A DNA stretch of 64,000 nt from an uncultured Bacteroides sp. Lineage in GTDB: Bacteria > Bacteroidota > Bacteroidia > Bacteroidales > Bacteroidaceae. The notes under the pieces were generated by a model, which searched no databases, was not told the DNA's origin, and saw only the letters and a list, made by a program, of their open reading frames with translations. The translations under genes and the position numbers were made by a program. This document shows, in pieces, positions 9,978-18,080 of this stretch. Location: the NCBI RefSeq assembly GCF_963675905.1, contig NZ_OY780936.1:434001-498000 (forward strand), given 5' to 3'. Every line of letters starts with the position of its first letter. Position 1 is the stretch's first letter.

Positions 9978-11906
9978 ATGAAAACAAATAAAATCATATT
10001 ATCCCTGGTGATGGGAACTTTGTTAACTACAAGTTGTGTCAATGACTTCCTTGAATTAGAGCCATTGGATTCACAAACTGAAGCTATCTATTTTAAAAAC
10101 CTGACTCAGTTCCAGTATGCTGCTAATAATCTGCATACCAATATATATGCCTGGGGAGCAAATACTACTTATCCAATTAATTTTGATTGGGGAACCGATC
10201 TTGTTTCTGCTGGTGGAGATGATATAAGTGGAATAAACTCAGCTGGAACAACTGATACTTACTGGGAACAAACTTATAAGTGGTTACGTCCGGTTAATAT
10301 CTTGATTCAAAAAGGTGAAGGATATAGTAATAAAGAAGAAATAGCTGGTCCTGTTGGTCAGGCATATTTCTTTCGTGCATGGCATCATTTCTTCTTGTTG
10401 AAACGCTTTGGTGGTGTACCTATTGCTAATGCTGTAACAGATACAGATGATGAAATTGTTTGGGGTTCCCGAGCTTCACGATATGAAGTAGTTGCTCAGA
10501 TTTTGTCTGATCTTGATGTTGCAATTGAAAAGCTGAAGAATACAACTGTTGCTTCCACCAACAATGACGGACATGTTACTCTTGAAGCTGCAAAAGCATT
10601 TAAAGCCAGAGTTTGTTTGTACGAAGGAACTTTTGAGAAGTACGTAGGGGCCAAAACTGATGGCGACGGCGTTCAGTCTGGTGCAGGATCTGCCAAACCG
10701 GCTAGTTATCCTTCAGTTACCGATATGTTGACTATGGCTAAGAATCTTTCTAAAGAAATCATTGATTCAAAAACATTTGAACTTTGGAAAGGTGTAGAGG
10801 ATGTAAGCAGCATTGCAACAGTCAAGAATCCTCAAATGTATGCTCACACTAGCTACTACTATCTTTTTAATTTGGAAGGAACTGATTCTAATCCAGCAGG
10901 TTTAAGCAAATCTTCTAACAAAGAAGCGATATTCCGGAGTGTATATGATAAGGTTAATCGCAAGAGTGGTACAAACCTTACACATACCTGGCCCGCTGGT
11001 ATGACTCGTAAACTGTCGGATATGTATCTTTGCAGCGATGGTCTTCCTGTGCACTTGTCTCCTTTATTCAAAGGATATACAGATATGAATGCCGAACTTG
11101 AGAATCGTGACTATCGTTTAACAGCTTGTGTTTCTCCTGCAATGGATTATGCCTGGGGCTGGGGAATGTACAAAACAGGTGCTCGTTATGATGTAGATAT
11201 TTATTCTTTAGCACAAGCTACTTATCAAAGCGTTCCTAATTTGCGTAATGCAGGTTCAGGTATGGGAGGCCGTAAGTTCCGTAGTGAGTTGGCATCCATA
11301 GGTGCTGATGGTGATGAAGCAATGGATTGTATGCACATTCGTTTCCCTGAAATTCTTTTGATCTATGCTGAAGCAACTTGCGAATTGGGTAACGGATCAA
11401 TTTCTGATGCTGATCTTGATTATTCAATCAACAAAGTACGCGCTCGTGGTGGTGTTGCTCCTTTAAATGCTGCATTAATTGCTAAAGCAGCATCATTAGG
11501 TGGTCAGCTGACTTTCCTTGGTGAAATTCGCCGTGAACGTGCAGTTGAACTATATGGTGAAGGACAACGTTTAGCTGATCTTTGCCGTTGGGGAATTGCT
11601 GAACAAGAATTGGCAGGTCAGCCTCGTTGCGGTGCTTATATAGAATATAATGGGACAGATTCTTATTTGAAGACTTTGATAAATCCTACAGATAACAAGC
11701 CGGTTTATGTAGCATCTTCTTATGCTGGATTGATTAATGATCATAAGATTACTTACAGCTATGCAGGTTTAACACCTACAGAACCGGGAGCAATTGTTGT
11801 AGAGTTGGCTGCTAACCGTAAGTTTGCTTTGAAGAACTATTTGCAACCTATTCCAACTGATCAGATTAAGTTGAACCCTAATTTGAAACAGAATCCTAGT
11901 TGGTAG
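9978..11906 (+). CDS. SusD-family glycan-binding outer-membrane lipoprotein
   Basis: The protein has 642 residues. A lipoprotein signal ends at Cys20 (LLTTSC), followed by a short acidic stretch typical of surface export in Bacteroides. The N-terminal TPR-like part contains the family motif AYFFRAWHHFFLLKRFGGVPI. The C-terminal part contains EIRRERAVELYGEGQRLADLCRWG and the closing LQPIPTDQIKLNPNLKQNP, both diagnostic of SusD/RagB proteins. It sits as a lid on the SusC pore and captures oligosaccharides at the cell surface. The gene follows susC by 25 bp with no terminator between, so the two are one transcript, ended by the hairpin at 11,979. Confidence 0.95.
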   Translation: MKTNKIILSLVMGTLLTTSCVNDFLELEPLDSQTEAIYFKNLTQFQYAANNLHTNIYAWGANTTYPINFDWGTDLVSAGGDDISGINSAGTTDTYWEQTYKWLRPVNILIQKGEGYSNKEEIAGPVGQAYFFRAWHHFFLLKRFGGVPIANAVTDTDDEIVWGSRASRYEVVAQILSDLDVAIEKLKNTTVASTNNDGHVTLEAAKAFKARVCLYEGTFEKYVGAKTDGDGVQSGAGSAKPASYPSVTDMLTMAKNLSKEIIDSKTFELWKGVEDVSSIATVKNPQMYAHTSYYYLFNLEGTDSNPAGLSKSSNKEAIFRSVYDKVNRKSGTNLTHTWPAGMTRKLSDMYLCSDGLPVHLSPLFKGYTDMNAELENRDYRLTACVSPAMDYAWGWGMYKTGARYDVDIYSLAQATYQSVPNLRNAGSGMGGRKFRSELASIGADGDEAMDCMHIRFPEILLIYAEATCELGNGSISDADLDYSINKVRARGGVAPLNAALIAKAASLGGQLTFLGEIRRERAVELYGEGQRLADLCRWGIAEQELAGQPRCGAYIEYNGTDSYLKTLINPTDNKPVYVASSYAGLINDHKITYSYAGLTPTEPGAIVVELAANRKFALKNYLQPIPTDQIKLNPNLKQNPSW

Positions 11907-11978
11907 TAGTTGAAATGAGCTTAACAATATAAACTTTTTATAAAGAAGTAATTTTTTATAAATTATAATGCTAAATTG

Positions 11979-12012
11979 AAGGGAGATAGCTGTTAATGTT
12001 ATCTCCCTTTCT
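11979..12012 (+). terminator. Terminator of the susCD operon
   Basis: AAGGGAGATA at 11979-11988 and TATCTCCCTT at 12000-12009 form a perfect 10-bp stem with an 11-nt loop. Only a short T-rich tail follows. Confidence 0.65.
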
Positions 12013-12601
12013 GTTATACCTATCACATAAAGTAACATACTATTCTCGTCTTCGTCAGAATTTCAAGGAACATAACAATTGTCTGCAAACAGGATTTCTT
12101 GGCACATCAATATTAATGGCCACGCTTACCGATAATGGAATGAGCGATATAGCATACGAACTGCTTTTCCAGCGTAAAAACCCATCATGGCTCTATTCTA
12201 TTGATAACGGCGCAACTACTATATGGGAGCGTTGGAATAGTTATACGATAGAAAATGGAATGGGACCAAAAGGTATGAATAGTTTCAACCATTACGCTTA
12301 TGGTTGTGTTTGTGAATGGATATGGAAAACTGTGGCAGGCATTGCTTCTGATATATCTAATCCTGGATTTAAACACATTATAATGAAACCTATTCCCGAC
12401 AAACGCCTTGGACATATAGACGCTGAGTATAAGTCGGCAACAGGTATAATAAAGAGTTCATGGAAATATGAGGGTGATAAATGGATATGGAAATTCACTA
12501 TTCCCAATGGGGCTACAGCAAGTGTTACATTACCTGGAGAAAAAGTGGCTAAAGAGTATAAAGCTGGTACATATACTTCTGTTGTAGAGTTATATCCTTG
12601 A
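11996..12601 (+). pseudogene. C-terminal remnant of a GH78 alpha-L-rhamnosidase
   Basis: From about 12,061 the translation matches the end of bacterial GH78 enzymes: NNCLQTGFLGT, PSWLYSIDNGATTIWERW and FNHYAYGCVCEWIWKTVAGI, followed by the C-terminal beta-sandwich (ATASVTLPGEK). GH78 proteins are usually 700-900 residues or more. Here only about 180 residues survive, and the catalytic acid region that lies upstream in this family is gone. The nominal ATG at 11996 lies inside the susCD terminator and the first ~20 codons do not look related, so this is a stub and not a gene. It was probably the next gene after susD, lost by a deletion that removed its 5' part. An active small protein is unlikely. 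Confidence 0.82.
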
Positions 12602-12633
12602 TATTCATGATAATTACAAATCTACCGGTTTAA

Positions 12634-12744
12634 ATCTGTAAGTTTAATAATATAAATCTGAAAAAAGGGAAAAACAAGATTGAAGTCTCTGCTAATTCAG
12701 AGAAGGGCAAAATAACAGCCTCGTGTGAATGGGTCTGTTTGTGA
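12634..12744 (+). pseudogene. Possible short coding remnant in the decayed PUL segment
   Basis: A 36-codon frame between two stops contains INLKKGKNKIEVSANSEKGK, which looks like an edge strand from a beta-sandwich domain such as those at the end of GH2 or GH78 proteins. It has no start codon context. I cannot identify it. It lies between two clear gene stubs, which is the main reason to list it. Confidence 0.25.
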
Positions 12745-12814
12745 TTTAATAACATATCTATGTAAGACTTATATATTAAAGATACAAGTAATTAAATAAA
12801 TTTATTAGGTATAA

Positions 12815-12855
12815 CAGCCTTTTCGTTCGTATTATACATACAAATGAAAAGGCTG
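12815..12855. terminator. Perfect hairpin between two gene remnants
   Basis: CAGCCTTTTC at 12815-12824 and GAAAAGGCTG at 12846-12855 form a perfect 10-bp stem with a 21-nt loop. It could be an old terminator left from the deleted genes. No strong T-run follows on either strand. Confidence 0.4.
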
Positions 12856-12868
12856 ATATTATGTAAGT

Positions 12869-13186
12869 GATCATAATTTTGCCAGGAATATAATTTTCGA
12901 TAATATCCGTGTTGAACGTATTGAAGAGGGACGATTATTCCATCTTCGTGTGATGTATAATAAAAAATATAATACAGGTCCGGGAAGAGGTGTTCAGAAT
13001 ATAGTTTTCAGAAACATCTACTATACGGGCAAAAATGAAAATCCAATTTTGATTGAAGGGTATGATTCCAAAAGGAAAATTAGTGATATTCTTTTTGAAA
13101 ATATCTATGTAAATGGCAAGAGACTAAAATCTCTTGATGAGCTGAATATAAAGATGGGCAATTTTACGAATATTAAATTAAAATGA
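12869..13186 (+). pseudogene. C-terminal remnant of a right-handed beta-helix (GH28-like) enzyme
   Basis: The frame reads ARNIIFDNIRVERIEEGRLF, then VQNIVFRNIYYTG, then ISDILFENIYVNGKRL. These are the regular NI-x-F-x-NI-x-V rungs of a parallel beta-helix, as at the end of pectin-active GH28-like proteins. The first in-frame ATG (12950) falls in the middle of a rung, so the 5' part of the gene is missing and no signal peptide or catalytic motif remains. The intact GH28 enzyme at 18,775 shows what a full member looks like. The gene was probably truncated in the same round of decay as the rhamnosidase stub upstream. Confidence 0.75.
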
Positions 13187-13192
13187 TTTTCT

Positions 13193-13200
13193 TATATTTG
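13193..13200 (+). promoter_or_regulatory. Promoter -7 box of the GH2 gene
   Basis: TATATTTG matches the TAnnTTTG consensus exactly, 23 bp before the ATG at 13224. No clear TTG -33 element precedes it. It sits just past the stop of the beta-helix remnant, so GH2 can be transcribed despite the decay upstream. Confidence 0.55.
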
Positions 13201-13223
13201 TAGAGCTAATAAATTTAATAATA

Positions 13224-16200
13224 ATGAAAACAAAACTGCTAACCTTCTTTATTGGGGTTATTGGCCTTTTATCTATTGCCAATGCTCAAAATGTTACTCA
13301 ATTGGTTCCAGGGAAAGATTTTCCGGCCGAAATTGAAAATCCCGAATGTCTTGGAATTAATAAAGAACCTTCTCATGCAACTTTGATGCCTTATGCTTCT
13401 TTGGATGAAGCTTTGAAGGCAAAAAGACATAAATCGTCTTATTGCCATGTTTTAAATGGCATGTGGAAATTTAACTGGGTGGCATGGCCAAATCAGCGCC
13501 CTGTCGATTTCTATAAAACCGATTATGATGTTTCTGGTTGGAAAGAAATTCCGGTGCCATCAAATTGGCAGGTTCTGGGATACGGAACTCCATATTACAG
13601 AAATATAGGTTACACCTTTAAAATTGATTTTCCTCATGTAATGAGTGAACCATCTAAAAATTATACAGCTTATGAGGAACGTAATCCGGTAGGTAGTTAC
13701 AGACGCGACTTTGATGTTCCGGCAGATTGGAACGGCCGTCGTGTTTTCATCACTTTCGATGGTGTTGATGCTGCTTTCTTTATCTGGGTAAACGGACAGA
13801 AAGTAGGTTATAGCACAAATAGTCGTAATGCTGCAGAATTTGATTTAACCAAGTATGTAAAACCAGGTAAGAATATGGTAGCTGTTGAGGTTTACCGTTA
13901 TTGCTCTGGTAGTTATCTGGAAGATCAGGATATGTGGCGCTTAAGTGGTATATTCCGCAATGTAACGCTTTGGAGTGTTCCTCAGACTCACGTTCGCGAT
14001 TTCTTTGTTCAGACAGATTTGGATAAAGATTATAAAAATTCAGAATTGAGCGTTTCTGCAAAAGTCAAGAACTATGGCTCTCAGCCTTCTCAGGCACAGA
14101 AATTACAGGCTTCACTTTATAATGGAAATCAACCCGTAGAAGGAGCAACTGCTGTAGCAAATATTCCAGCTTTAAAACCGGGACAGGAAACTATTGTTGC
14201 TTTGAAGTTTACGGTTAATAATCCTGAGAAGTGGAGTGCTGAAACTCCTAAACTTTATACTACAGTTCTTACTTTGCAAGACAATAAAGGTACCAATGAA
14301 ATATTATCTTCTCGTACCGGATTCCGTAAGATTGAGATTAAAGGACGTCAGTTCCTGGTAAATGGAACTCCGATAAAGCTGAAAGGTGTAAACCGTCACG
14401 AACATTGGTCGACTGTTGGTCATGCCATAACAGAAGAACAAATGATCAGAGACCTGGAAGTTATTAAGCAAGGTAACTGTAACCACGTGCGTACTTGTCA
14501 TTATTCGGATGATCCACGTTGGTATGAGTTGTGTGATGAATGGGGCATCTGGTTGGTTGCTGAAGCAAATGCTGAATGTCATGGTTACGATGGAAAGCTT
14601 GATGAAGAGCCACGTATGAAAGCTGCAATAATAGATCGTAATGTAGCAAATACAGAAAACTTCAAGAACCATCCTTCAGTAATAATCTGGTCATTGGGAA
14701 ATGAATGCGGACGAGTTGGTTCAAATTTTGTATTAGCAATGAATGCTGTAAAGTCTATTGATCCTACTCGTTTTGTACACTACGAACGTTTCGGCATGGG
14801 TAAAAATAATCCTTCTGATTTTGATGGAAGAATGTATGGTACTCCGTCTGATTTTGCTTGGGTTGCTCAGAATAAAGATCTGACTAAACCATTCTATATT
14901 TGTGAATTTGCTCATGCGATGTTTAATTCTATGGGATCATTGGAAGAATATTCAAAGATGTTTGATAATCATCCTGAGATTTTAGGTGGAGCTATCTGGG
15001 AATATCAGGATCAGGCATTGTGGAATAAACGTAATCCTGAACATCCAATCTTGGCTTATGGTGGCGGATTTGGTGAATTCCCTAACGACCACTATTTTAT
15101 TCATAAAGGTGTAGTTGCTTGGGATAGAAAGACTATTAAACCTCATTATCCTGAAATGAAGAAGGCTTTCCAATGGATTGATACAGAATTGGTTGAACCT
15201 TCATCGGGAACTATTAAAATAAGAAATAAATTCCAGTTTATTTCATTGGATGGTTTTGATGCTTCATGGACGTTGACTGAAAATGGAAAAGAAATAGATA
15301 AGGGTACATTGCAATTACCTCGAATTGCGGCTTTCAGAGAAGGCAGAGTTTCTGTTCCGTATAAAATAGAAAATCCTAAAGCCGGAGCTGAATATTATTT
15401 GCGTATCTCTTATACTCAAAAGGATAAAACAATGTGGGCTGATAAAGGATTCGAAGTTGCTTCCGAACAATTTAAGTTACCAGTAAGTACTCTTCCTGTT
15501 AAAGAGGCAAAAGTAACTTCTCCAGTAAAAGTGAGCCAGGATGCTCAATCTATTAAAGTGGCAGGAACAGGATTTGCTGTAACCTTTGATAAAAATACAG
15601 GCTTAATGAGTCAGCTGATGAAAGATGGAGTAAATCTTTTAACTTCTGATGGCTCACCAAAACTTCACTTGTGGCGCGCAGCTCACCGTAATGATGATAT
15701 GTGGGCAAACAGAGACTGGGAGAAATTTGGTGTAAATAACCTGAAAAATACTTTAGTTGATCTGACAGTAGAAACTGTTGATAAATGCACAGCAAAAGTA
15801 ACTTCAACTATAAAGTATGATGGTAAAGAAGGATTTGGTGCGTATCATACTTCTACTTATACTATAAAAGGTGATGGCTCTGTGAAGGTTGATAATAAAA
15901 TTGACTTTATAGGCTTAAGAATAAATCTTGCACATATCGGTGTACGTATGCTTCTTGATAAGAAGTTGGATCGTATGACATATTTCGGTCGTGGTCCGAT
16001 AGAGAATTATTCTGATCGCAAGAGTGGGGCAGATGTAGGTCTTTATGAATTAGGTGTAAATGATCAATACGAATATGAAAAACCGATGGATCGTGGAAAC
16101 CATGAAGATGTAAGATGGGTGAAATTTGCAGGAAATAGTATGCCTGACTTTTTAATAAACTCTGATGAGAAATTAATGCAGTTCTCTGCTTTGCCTCATA

Positions 16201-16391
16201 CAGATGAACAGATGTTCCCGGTTGAATATAAAATAGATCTTCCTGCTAGTACTGCAACTGTTTTTTGTCTGTCGACTAAAACATTAGGTGTAGGTTCTGC
16301 AGGCTGTGGTCCAAGACCTTTGGATAAATATATGGTTTGGTCGGACAATACTCAGTTTACATATACTATACAATTATTGCAATCAAAGTAA
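13224..16391 (+). CDS. GH2 beta-galactosidase, LacZ-like, periplasmic
   Basis: The 1,055-residue protein starts with a signal peptide (KLLTFFIGVIGLLSIANAQ). The LacZ five-domain layout follows: sugar-binding jelly roll (about 70-240, with WQVLGYGTPYYRNIGY and YSTNSRNAAEFDLT), immunoglobulin-like domain (about 245-365), TIM barrel (about 370-650), then the C-terminal beta domains. The family's two catalytic glutamates are visible: the acid/base in SLGNEC at residue 494 and the nucleophile in ICEFAH at residue 561. KGVNRHEHW opens the barrel. It removes terminal beta-galactose from imported oligosaccharides; activity on another beta-linked hexose is possible. It has its own promoter and ends at a strong hairpin at 16,526. 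Confidence 0.93.
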   Translation: MKTKLLTFFIGVIGLLSIANAQNVTQLVPGKDFPAEIENPECLGINKEPSHATLMPYASLDEALKAKRHKSSYCHVLNGMWKFNWVAWPNQRPVDFYKTDYDVSGWKEIPVPSNWQVLGYGTPYYRNIGYTFKIDFPHVMSEPSKNYTAYEERNPVGSYRRDFDVPADWNGRRVFITFDGVDAAFFIWVNGQKVGYSTNSRNAAEFDLTKYVKPGKNMVAVEVYRYCSGSYLEDQDMWRLSGIFRNVTLWSVPQTHVRDFFVQTDLDKDYKNSELSVSAKVKNYGSQPSQAQKLQASLYNGNQPVEGATAVANIPALKPGQETIVALKFTVNNPEKWSAETPKLYTTVLTLQDNKGTNEILSSRTGFRKIEIKGRQFLVNGTPIKLKGVNRHEHWSTVGHAITEEQMIRDLEVIKQGNCNHVRTCHYSDDPRWYELCDEWGIWLVAEANAECHGYDGKLDEEPRMKAAIIDRNVANTENFKNHPSVIIWSLGNECGRVGSNFVLAMNAVKSIDPTRFVHYERFGMGKNNPSDFDGRMYGTPSDFAWVAQNKDLTKPFYICEFAHAMFNSMGSLEEYSKMFDNHPEILGGAIWEYQDQALWNKRNPEHPILAYGGGFGEFPNDHYFIHKGVVAWDRKTIKPHYPEMKKAFQWIDTELVEPSSGTIKIRNKFQFISLDGFDASWTLTENGKEIDKGTLQLPRIAAFREGRVSVPYKIENPKAGAEYYLRISYTQKDKTMWADKGFEVASEQFKLPVSTLPVKEAKVTSPVKVSQDAQSIKVAGTGFAVTFDKNTGLMSQLMKDGVNLLTSDGSPKLHLWRAAHRNDDMWANRDWEKFGVNNLKNTLVDLTVETVDKCTAKVTSTIKYDGKEGFGAYHTSTYTIKGDGSVKVDNKIDFIGLRINLAHIGVRMLLDKKLDRMTYFGRGPIENYSDRKSGADVGLYELGVNDQYEYEKPMDRGNHEDVRWVKFAGNSMPDFLINSDEKLMQFSALPHTDEQMFPVEYKIDLPASTATVFCLSTKTLGVGSAGCGPRPLDKYMVWSDNTQFTYTIQLLQSK

Positions 16392-16525
16392 TTAAAACAA
16401 AATGACTTTGAAAAGTGTAGCCTGGTAATACGAACGGAGCATTGAACCAAAAGTTCAGACTGCCGAGCCTGTAACCAGAAGCTTTATATAAAATAATGTA
16501 GCAGAAAACTATATGAAAATAAAAG

Positions 16526-16566
16526 CGGCCGGAAGCATCTGATAAAGATATTTTCCGGCCGTTTGC
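16526..16566 (+). terminator. Terminator of the GH2 gene
   Basis: CGGCCGGAA at 16526-16534 pairs perfectly with TTCCGGCCG at 16553-16561. A-run and T-rich flanks could make it act on both strands. The 16392-16525 stretch before it shows no coding signal. Confidence 0.75.
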
Positions 16567-16583
16567 TTATATAGTGATTGTTA

Positions 16584-16690
16584 CTATTTGTTCTGGTAAG
16601 CAGTTAGCATCAATACTAGTTTTTCCTGCTCTTTTTGGTAATCGTTCATCAGGGCTACTGTGACAATTTTATATAATCTAAAGTTTTCAT
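16584..16690 (-). pseudogene. dps: dps remnant: N- and C-terminal ends joined by an internal deletion
   Basis: On the minus strand the ATG at 16690 opens MKTLDYIKLSQ, the start of Bacteroides Dps ferritin-like proteins, then hits a stop. In another frame the same strand reads TVALMNDYQKEQEKLVLMLT and AYQNK before a stop at 16584, which is the characteristic Dps C-terminus. Dps is about 155-160 residues, so roughly 125 residues with the whole ferroxidase centre are missing. The break is near 16655-16662, around the short string CACAG. Dps normally stores iron and protects DNA during oxidative stress, and in Bacteroides it belongs to the OxyR regulon. The divergent oxyR neighbour supports the identification. 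The gene cannot make Dps. Confidence 0.82.
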
Positions 16691-16732
16691 ATTGTTTTTG
16701 TTTTAAAGATTTGTATTTTTATTTTGTTGATA

Positions 16733-16763
16733 CAAAGATAAACTGGAAAGGATGCTTTTCCAA
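16733..16763 (-). promoter_or_regulatory. Surviving promoter of the deleted dps gene
   Basis: On the minus strand TATCTTTG (16740-16733) is a consensus -7 box, with TTG (16763-16761) 20 bp upstream. It sits 43 bp before the remnant ATG, so promoter and start codon survived the deletion. Confidence 0.6.
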
Positions 16764-16774
16764 CCGATAATTTC

Positions 16775-16782
16775 TATCTTTG
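16775..16782 (+). promoter_or_regulatory. Promoter -7 box of oxyR
   Basis: TATCTTTG matches TAnnTTTG, 40 bp before the oxyR ATG. It lies back to back with the dps promoter, so a single OxyR site could serve both. No confident -33 element is visible. Confidence 0.6.
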
Positions 16783-16821
16783 TATAGATGAAATCTATGA
16801 TTTGTAATTAATTGATAGAGT

Positions 16822-17748
16822 ATGACTATACAGCAATTGGAATATATTCTTGCCGTGGACAGGTTCCGTCATTTTGGTAATGCGGCAGAACATTGCATGG
16901 TTACTCAGCCAACCCTGAGCGCGATGGTTCAAAAGTTGGAAGAAGAACTTGGTGCGAAGATATTCGACAGGAGTACGCAACCCATTCAGCCAACTTCTAT
17001 TGGATATAAAATTATAGAACAGGCACGTGCGGTGTTGGAGCATGCTTCAAAGGTAAAGGATATAGTGCAGGAAGAAGGTCACTCTATAAAAGGAGTTTTT
17101 CGTTTGGCCATATTGCCTACCATAGCACCATATCTGCTTCCAAGGTTTTTCCCGAAGTTGATGGAAGATTATCCCGATCTGGATATCCGGGTTACGGAGA
17201 TGAAAACACAGGATGTGCTGGTTGCCCTTGCTGCGGGAAAGGTAGATGCGGCAATACTTGCTACAGTTGTGACTGACAAATCTCTGCAGGCCGAGACACT
17301 CTTCTATGAACAATTCCTGGGTTATGTGGCCCGTAAGGAACCGATCTTTAAAAATGAGATGATTCGTTCTACTGATATCAGTGGAGAAAGGCTTTGGCTT
17401 TTGGATGAAGGCCATTGTTTCCGCGATCAATTAATGCGTTTTTGTCAGCTCGAAACAGTTAAACTCCATCAGGCTGCCTATCGTTTGGGAAGTATGGAAA
17501 CTTTTATGAGAATAGTAGAAGGAGGGAAGGGTATTACCTTTATCCCAGAACTGGCTTCATATCAGCTTAGTCAGGAACATAAAGAGCTTGTCAGACCATT
17601 TGCTATACCTAGACCTACGCGTGAAATCAGTATTGTGACAAAAACAGACTTTGTGCGCTATACAATATTAAACATGATAAAAGAAAGTATTCGTTCGTCT
17701 GTACCAAAAGAAATGCTGACGCTGCAAAAAACTCAGCGAGTAGTCTGA
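16822..17748 (+). CDS. oxyR: OxyR, hydrogen peroxide-sensing LysR-type regulator
   Basis: The protein has 308 residues. The N-terminal winged helix-turn-helix (MTIQQLEYILAVDRFRHFGN, then TQPTLSAMVQKLE) is followed by a LysR substrate-binding domain. The motif LLDEGHCFRDQLMRFCQL places cysteines at residues 199 and 208, the same numbers as the redox pair of E. coli OxyR, which form a disulfide on peroxide contact. It should activate peroxide-defence genes; the catalase at 49,393 is a likely target in this window. It is divergent from the wrecked dps and lies inside the PUL, between GH2 and the esterase-GH28 pair. Both cysteines are intact, so the regulator looks functional although a typical target beside it is lost. 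Confidence 0.95.
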   Translation: MTIQQLEYILAVDRFRHFGNAAEHCMVTQPTLSAMVQKLEEELGAKIFDRSTQPIQPTSIGYKIIEQARAVLEHASKVKDIVQEEGHSIKGVFRLAILPTIAPYLLPRFFPKLMEDYPDLDIRVTEMKTQDVLVALAAGKVDAAILATVVTDKSLQAETLFYEQFLGYVARKEPIFKNEMIRSTDISGERLWLLDEGHCFRDQLMRFCQLETVKLHQAAYRLGSMETFMRIVEGGKGITFIPELASYQLSQEHKELVRPFAIPRPTREISIVTKTDFVRYTILNMIKESIRSSVPKEMLTLQKTQRVV

Positions 17749-17753
17749 ATTTA

Positions 17754-17828
17754 TTGGCCAATGAATTTATTTTATTGGTCAATGGATTAAATTTATTCAC
17801 CAATAAAATAAATCCATTGGTGAATAAA
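17754..17828. repeat. Four-copy palindrome array, word TTGGCCAA, period 21
   Basis: TTGGCCAA, TTGGTCAA, TTCACCAA and TTGGTGAA start at 17754, 17775, 17796 and 17817, exactly 21 bp apart, with 13-bp AT-rich spacers. TTTATTCACCAAT (17792-17804) and ATTGGTGAATAAA (17816-17828) form a perfect 13-bp hairpin. The array begins 6 bp after the oxyR stop. Confidence 0.85.
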
Positions 17829-17939
17829 CAGAAGTTGTTTGTGCGAGAGCTGACCTTTCCTAGAATAAGCTTATGTTTTCTGTGGTTATTACTAAACTGA
17901 TAGGCTCTGTTTTTATTATTTCTAAGCCGGTTTAGCATA

Positions 17940-18063
17940 AAAAAAGAGAGTGTCAAAAAAAAGTATTTGGCACCCTCAATTTATTCGTATCCCTAATGGA
18001 GACTGAAATCAAATATCCAACTCTACAAGGGGGTGTCTTGACTTTTTAGACACTCTCTTTTTT
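17940..18063. repeat. MITE-like element or long hairpin with 15-bp inverted ends
   Basis: AAAAAAGAGAGTGTC at 17940-17954 is the exact reverse complement of GACACTCTCTTTTTT at 18049-18063. The similarity continues inward imperfectly: GGCACCCTC near 17970 against GGGGGTGTC near 18034. The 124-bp unit has no coding capacity. It lies between the convergent ends of oxyR and the esterase gene. It may be a miniature transposable element, the paired ends of a lost insertion sequence, or simply a bidirectional terminator. No clear target duplication is seen. Confidence 0.55.
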
Positions 18064-18080
18064 GAGTTGTTATCTGCTGA

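Noticed and set aside
12950..13186. 78-codon frame as a complete small gene
   Set aside because: The coding similarity continues upstream of its ATG, so the ATG is internal to a truncated beta-helix gene.
14304..14672. Minus-strand 122-codon frame within GH2
   Set aside because: Antisense shadow of a well-supported GH2 catalytic domain.
17754..17828. Period-21 repeats as a possible CRISPR array
   Set aside because: The repeated words are only 8 bp, the spacers are low-complexity AT-rich sequence of 13 bp and there are no cas genes.
17627..17956. Minus-strand 109-codon frame with LTNKINSLANKF-like repeats
   Set aside because: The peptide repeat is a by-product of the DNA palindrome array, and the frame overlaps oxyR antisense.
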